Below, one piece after another: positions 61,937-64,000 of a DNA stretch of 64,000 bases. Made by a program: the position numbers and the translations under genes. The notes under the pieces are model-generated. The model did not search any database and had not been told where the DNA came from. It was given only the letters and a program-made list of their open reading frames with translations. The DNA is from an uncultured Lachnospiraceae bacterium (lineage in GTDB: Bacteria > Bacillota > Clostridia > Lachnospirales > Lachnospiraceae). Position 1 is the first letter of the stretch. Each line of letters begins with the position of its first letter. Location of the stretch: contig ONAZ01000008.1 in assembly GCA_900315945.1 (NCBI GenBank), positions 32,541-96,540 of the forward strand, read 5' to 3'.

Positions 61937-61973
61937 GCATGATGCCCGGCATCGAACCCGACACCACGCAGTA
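61937..61973 (-). other. tRNA 3'-end-like relic
   Basis: Read on the minus strand, GGTGTCGGGTTCGATGCCGG looks like the variable-loop end and T arm of a tRNA (loop TTCGATG, four of five stem pairs), followed by ten bases and then directly by a terminator. The 5' two thirds of a tRNA are absent. Could be the displaced 3' end of a tRNA gene used as an integration site. Confidence 0.4.
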
Positions 61974-62009
61974 ACTATTTTATAACAAAACTGGAGGTAT
62001 GGCAACATA

Positions 62010-62495
62010 GTGGGTACTAGAAAAGATGAAAAAGGGAAAAGATTTGAATTTCTAATTAGTAGAATTGATGAATCTTTAAAAGATGGTTTTTATGTTGAAG
62101 GAATGGCAATAACATATGCACTTTTTGAGGAACGAACATATCGTTTGTTGGATAGATTAAATGTTAGCTATAGAAATCGGGATAAATTATATGATTGTTT
62201 AGTTAAACTAGAAAAAGCTATTAATGATAAAACGATAAACATGACTACACCGAGAATGAGCACAGATGATTTTATTGATATGTTGACGGATATATTGATT
62301 ACATCTAATCTAATTTCTGATATCCAAACATGGCGAGATAAGAGAAATGATGTGATTCATGATTTGGCAAAAACTAACATTGATTACAGCAGTTTAAAGA
62401 CCACTTGTGAAAAAGGTAGAGAGTTGTTTGGCAAGTACGCTGCAATAATAATGAAAATAAAGAAGAATATTGATGAAACGGGAGGGGGGAACTAG
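62010..62495 (+). CDS. HEPN-like protein 1
   Basis: 161 residues, all helical, with RNDVIH (Rx4H) in the RDKRNDVIHDL segment, the RNase motif of many HEPN proteins. It starts at GTG 62010 with GGAGG 12 bases upstream; no closer start exists. The gene after it begins 3 bases past its stop and also encodes a HEPN-like protein. HEPN ribonucleases commonly serve in toxin-antitoxin and anti-phage systems; function here is inferred. Confidence 0.65.
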   Translation: MGTRKDEKGKRFEFLISRIDESLKDGFYVEGMAITYALFEERTYRLLDRLNVSYRNRDKLYDCLVKLEKAINDKTINMTTPRMSTDDFIDMLTDILITSNLISDIQTWRDKRNDVIHDLAKTNIDYSSLKTTCEKGRELFGKYAAIIMKIKKNIDETGGGN

Positions 62496-62498
62496 ATT

Positions 62499-63248
62499 TT
62501 GTTGCGTAGATATAAATGCACCAATAATTGCAAATTACCGCGAAGAAGAAAGGAATTAATAGAGGAAAATGGAATATGGAGATTTGATTATCTTAATTTT
62601 CCATATTGTCCTTCATGCGGTGAAATGATGCCAAAAACATATGAAGCTGTTAAAAACTTTTTTGCTGTGTATCATTTACATCCTAAATTAGATAGGGCTG
62701 AACAGCTTATATATAAATCTGAATTTGATGCAGCTGCAAGAGAATCGTTTGTAGTTGTTGAAACAGCTTTACGTAAAAAGTCAGGGTTAGATTTGCACGG
62801 TGTTGATTTGGTTAATAAAGCCTTAAACTATGAAGTAGATAAGAAAAGTGGTCAAATAACAAAGAGTCCTTTAATTGCATTAAATAATCTGGTTACTGAT
62901 TCGGAAAAGAATGAGCAAGAAGGTGTGCGATTTATGCTTATGGGCTTTTTTCAGGGAACTAGAAATATATATCAGCATAATGATGTTGGACATTCACTTT
63001 CGGGTGCATTACCAGTAATTATTCAGGCATCTTATTATTTGAATTTATTGGATGGGCATAGTATCACAAAGCATGGAAAATGGATTCCACATAAAATAGA
63101 TTATAATGACGTGTATATGAATATGCCGAATCCTTTTGACCGATTAAAACTTATATGTACATTACGATTTAGAGATTTGAAGTATAAATACTTTAGTAAA
63201 AAGAAGACGGGTACGTCTGAGAATCATAACTCGGAAAAAAATAATTGA
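62499..63248 (+). CDS. Ymh/TIGR02391-type HEPN-like protein with N-terminal Cys knuckles
   Basis: 249 residues from TTG 62499 behind GGGAGGGGGG. The N-terminus carries CTNNC and CPSCGE, a possible zinc knuckle. The core (SEFDAAARESFVVVETALRK, FFQGTRNIYQHND) fits the Hypoth_Ymh/TIGR02391 family, with RNIYQH as the HEPN-type Rx4H motif. Basic C-terminal tail. Paired with the HEPN-like gene upstream. Confidence 0.65.
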   Translation: MLRRYKCTNNCKLPRRRKELIEENGIWRFDYLNFPYCPSCGEMMPKTYEAVKNFFAVYHLHPKLDRAEQLIYKSEFDAAARESFVVVETALRKKSGLDLHGVDLVNKALNYEVDKKSGQITKSPLIALNNLVTDSEKNEQEGVRFMLMGFFQGTRNIYQHNDVGHSLSGALPVIIQASYYLNLLDGHSITKHGKWIPHKIDYNDVYMNMPNPFDRLKLICTLRFRDLKYKYFSKKKTGTSENHNSEKNN

Positions 63249-63269
63249 TTAGTGGTAAGTGTAGTGCTT

Positions 63270-63295
63270 AGAGCCTTGGCAGATGCCAAGGCTCT
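63270..63295 (+). terminator. Hairpin after the HEPN pair
   Basis: AGAGCCTTGGC pairs perfectly with GCCAAGGCTCT around AGAT, but only ATTTG follows, so termination may be weak. Confidence 0.65.
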
Positions 63296-63313
63296 ATTTG
63301 TAGCATCCAAAAG

Positions 63314-63490
63314 GAAGAGCTGGACAGTGTAGAGTGGTTCGATTTGGAAGAAGTGTATCAGGCATGTCAGCCACCAAGGGATGAGAAGTTCTGTGTTCCT
63401 ATGGGCGGACTGGAGATAGTTCGTAAATACGTTAAAGCGGATGAGAGAAGGTCTGAAGGTATGGCATCAGGAATGTCTATTGGATTATGA
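63314..63490 (+). pseudogene. Nudix hydrolase C-terminal fragment
   Basis: An open frame without start encodes EELDSVEWFDLEEVYQACQP, then a tail ending MSIGL and a stop. The E-(x)-VEWFDLEEV stretch is typical of the part after the Nudix box in bacterial Nudix proteins. The Nudix box itself is missing. Confidence 0.45.
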
Positions 63491-63637
63491 TTTGAAGAAG
63501 TTATTTTGCTATATGAGGAATCTATATCTGTAGACATCTTCATAACGCTTATTGACTTTGGCGGTTAAAAGGTGTTATTATAACTATAACAGAAATGTAC
63601 TAACGCGGTAAAAAAACGTTGTGCAGGAGGTATATTT

Positions 63638-64000
63638 ATGTTATATGGATATTTGATTGAAAATTTTAAACCATATGAACCAATCTTCACTGCGGATATT
63701 GATATAGATATGGTGGGAAATTCTCTTCGTCCAAAGCTGAAGGAATTATGTGATTCCGGAAAACTTTGCAGATATGAGGCAGGAGTTTATTATTTGCCAG
63801 GAAAAATGAAGTTGAAGGGTTTAACTCCGATATCTGCGAGTGTTGTTGCTAGAAGTAAGTTTATTAATCGAAGAGGAAAAGTACGAGGATACTATTCGGG
63901 GTATACTTTTGCTAATCAGATAGGTCTTTCATTACAGGTACCTTATGTGCAGGAAATTGTTACGAATGAGGCTAGTGCCAAGGTAAGAGAGATTGATATT
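63638..64000 (+). CDS. AbiEi/DUF6088-type antitoxin (3' truncated by window edge)
   Basis: ATG 63638 follows CAGGAGG. The first 121 residues include a winged-helix-like start, YEAGVYYLPGK, and YYSGYTFANQIGLSLQVPYV then QEIVTNEASAKVREI, the conserved core of DUF6088/AbiEi transcription-factor antitoxins. The toxin partner, an AbiEii-type nucleotidyltransferase, would be expected just beyond the window. Confidence 0.75.
   Translation, partial: MLYGYLIENFKPYEPIFTADIDIDMVGNSLRPKLKELCDSGKLCRYEAGVYYLPGKMKLKGLTPISASVVARSKFINRRGKVRGYYSGYTFANQIGLSLQVPYVQEIVTNEASAKVREIDI

Noticed and set aside
61937..61973. A functional tRNA gene on the minus strand
   Set aside because: Only a T-arm-like third is present; no anticodon arm, D arm or 5' acceptor strand follows.

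Overview
The window is AT-rich DNA from a low-GC Gram-positive bacterium, most likely a Lachnospiraceae member of the Butyrivibrio/Pseudobutyrivibrio type. This rests on strong AGGAGG ribosome sites, Lachnospiraceae-like protein sequences (7TM hybrid kinases, SSS symporter, DUF6765 protein, flagellar-type small proteins) and the str and fru operon layouts. Genus is an inference. No rRNA gene, intact tRNA gene or CRISPR array is visible.

Left part, 1-31.5 kb, is mostly ordinary chromosome. It holds the 3' end of an NRPS gene, a Na+/solute symporter, the str operon (rpsL-rpsG-fusA-tuf), a reverse-strand lipoprotein, and a short accessory stretch at 8.3-10.4 kb. That stretch contains an AbiF-type RNA hairpin followed by an internally deleted abi gene, six copies of a 73-bp palindromic repeat, and three tandem genes that join a double-glycine leader to a zinc-ribbon-like tail. 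A PIG-L deacetylase and small membrane proteins follow. Next comes a signalling block: a free HPt protein, two hybrid histidine kinases and a tandem-receiver protein, interleaved with thioredoxin, Sfp-type PPTase, MFS transporter, esterase and AI-2E-type permease genes. After it lies a complete fructose operon (fruK-fruA-HPr-EI-DeoR regulator) whose HPr has Gly at position 46.

31.5-40.2 kb is a gene graveyard. It has an SMR transporter with an internal deletion, stubs of a flavoprotein, flavodoxin, LMW tyrosine phosphatase, IS30-like transposase, NERD protein and macro domain, and an AlkZ-like gene with an in-frame TAG. Intact genes among them are a ferredoxin-like membrane protein, an acetyltransferase, a helicase-nuclease, a zeta-type toxin with its small antitoxin, and an MBL hydrolase. 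The toxin-antitoxin pair sits exactly between two 259-bp direct copies of flanking sequence.

40.2-49.9 kb is a coherent regulon. Two AgrA/AgrC-like LytTR two-component systems alternate with five leaderless proteins (coiled coil, EF-hand, FliD-like and others). Each of the five operons is preceded by a pair of ATTCA(C/T)-type boxes exactly 21 bp apart, the geometry of LytTR sites. The block is bracketed by two related relics, each a phosphatase stub plus a twin TTTACAAC motif.

50-64 kb is a defence island. It carries a truncated DUF4143 gene, an unrecognised 1211-residue protein with a C-terminal PD-(D/E)XK-like motif flanked by two covarying 68-bp hairpins, a type I restriction-modification locus (hsdR broken, hsdS, a DUF6414-like gene, hsdM), a reverse-strand tRNA-3'-end-like relic with a terminator, two tandem HEPN-like genes, a Nudix fragment and the start of an AbiEi/DUF6088-type antitoxin gene that runs off the window.
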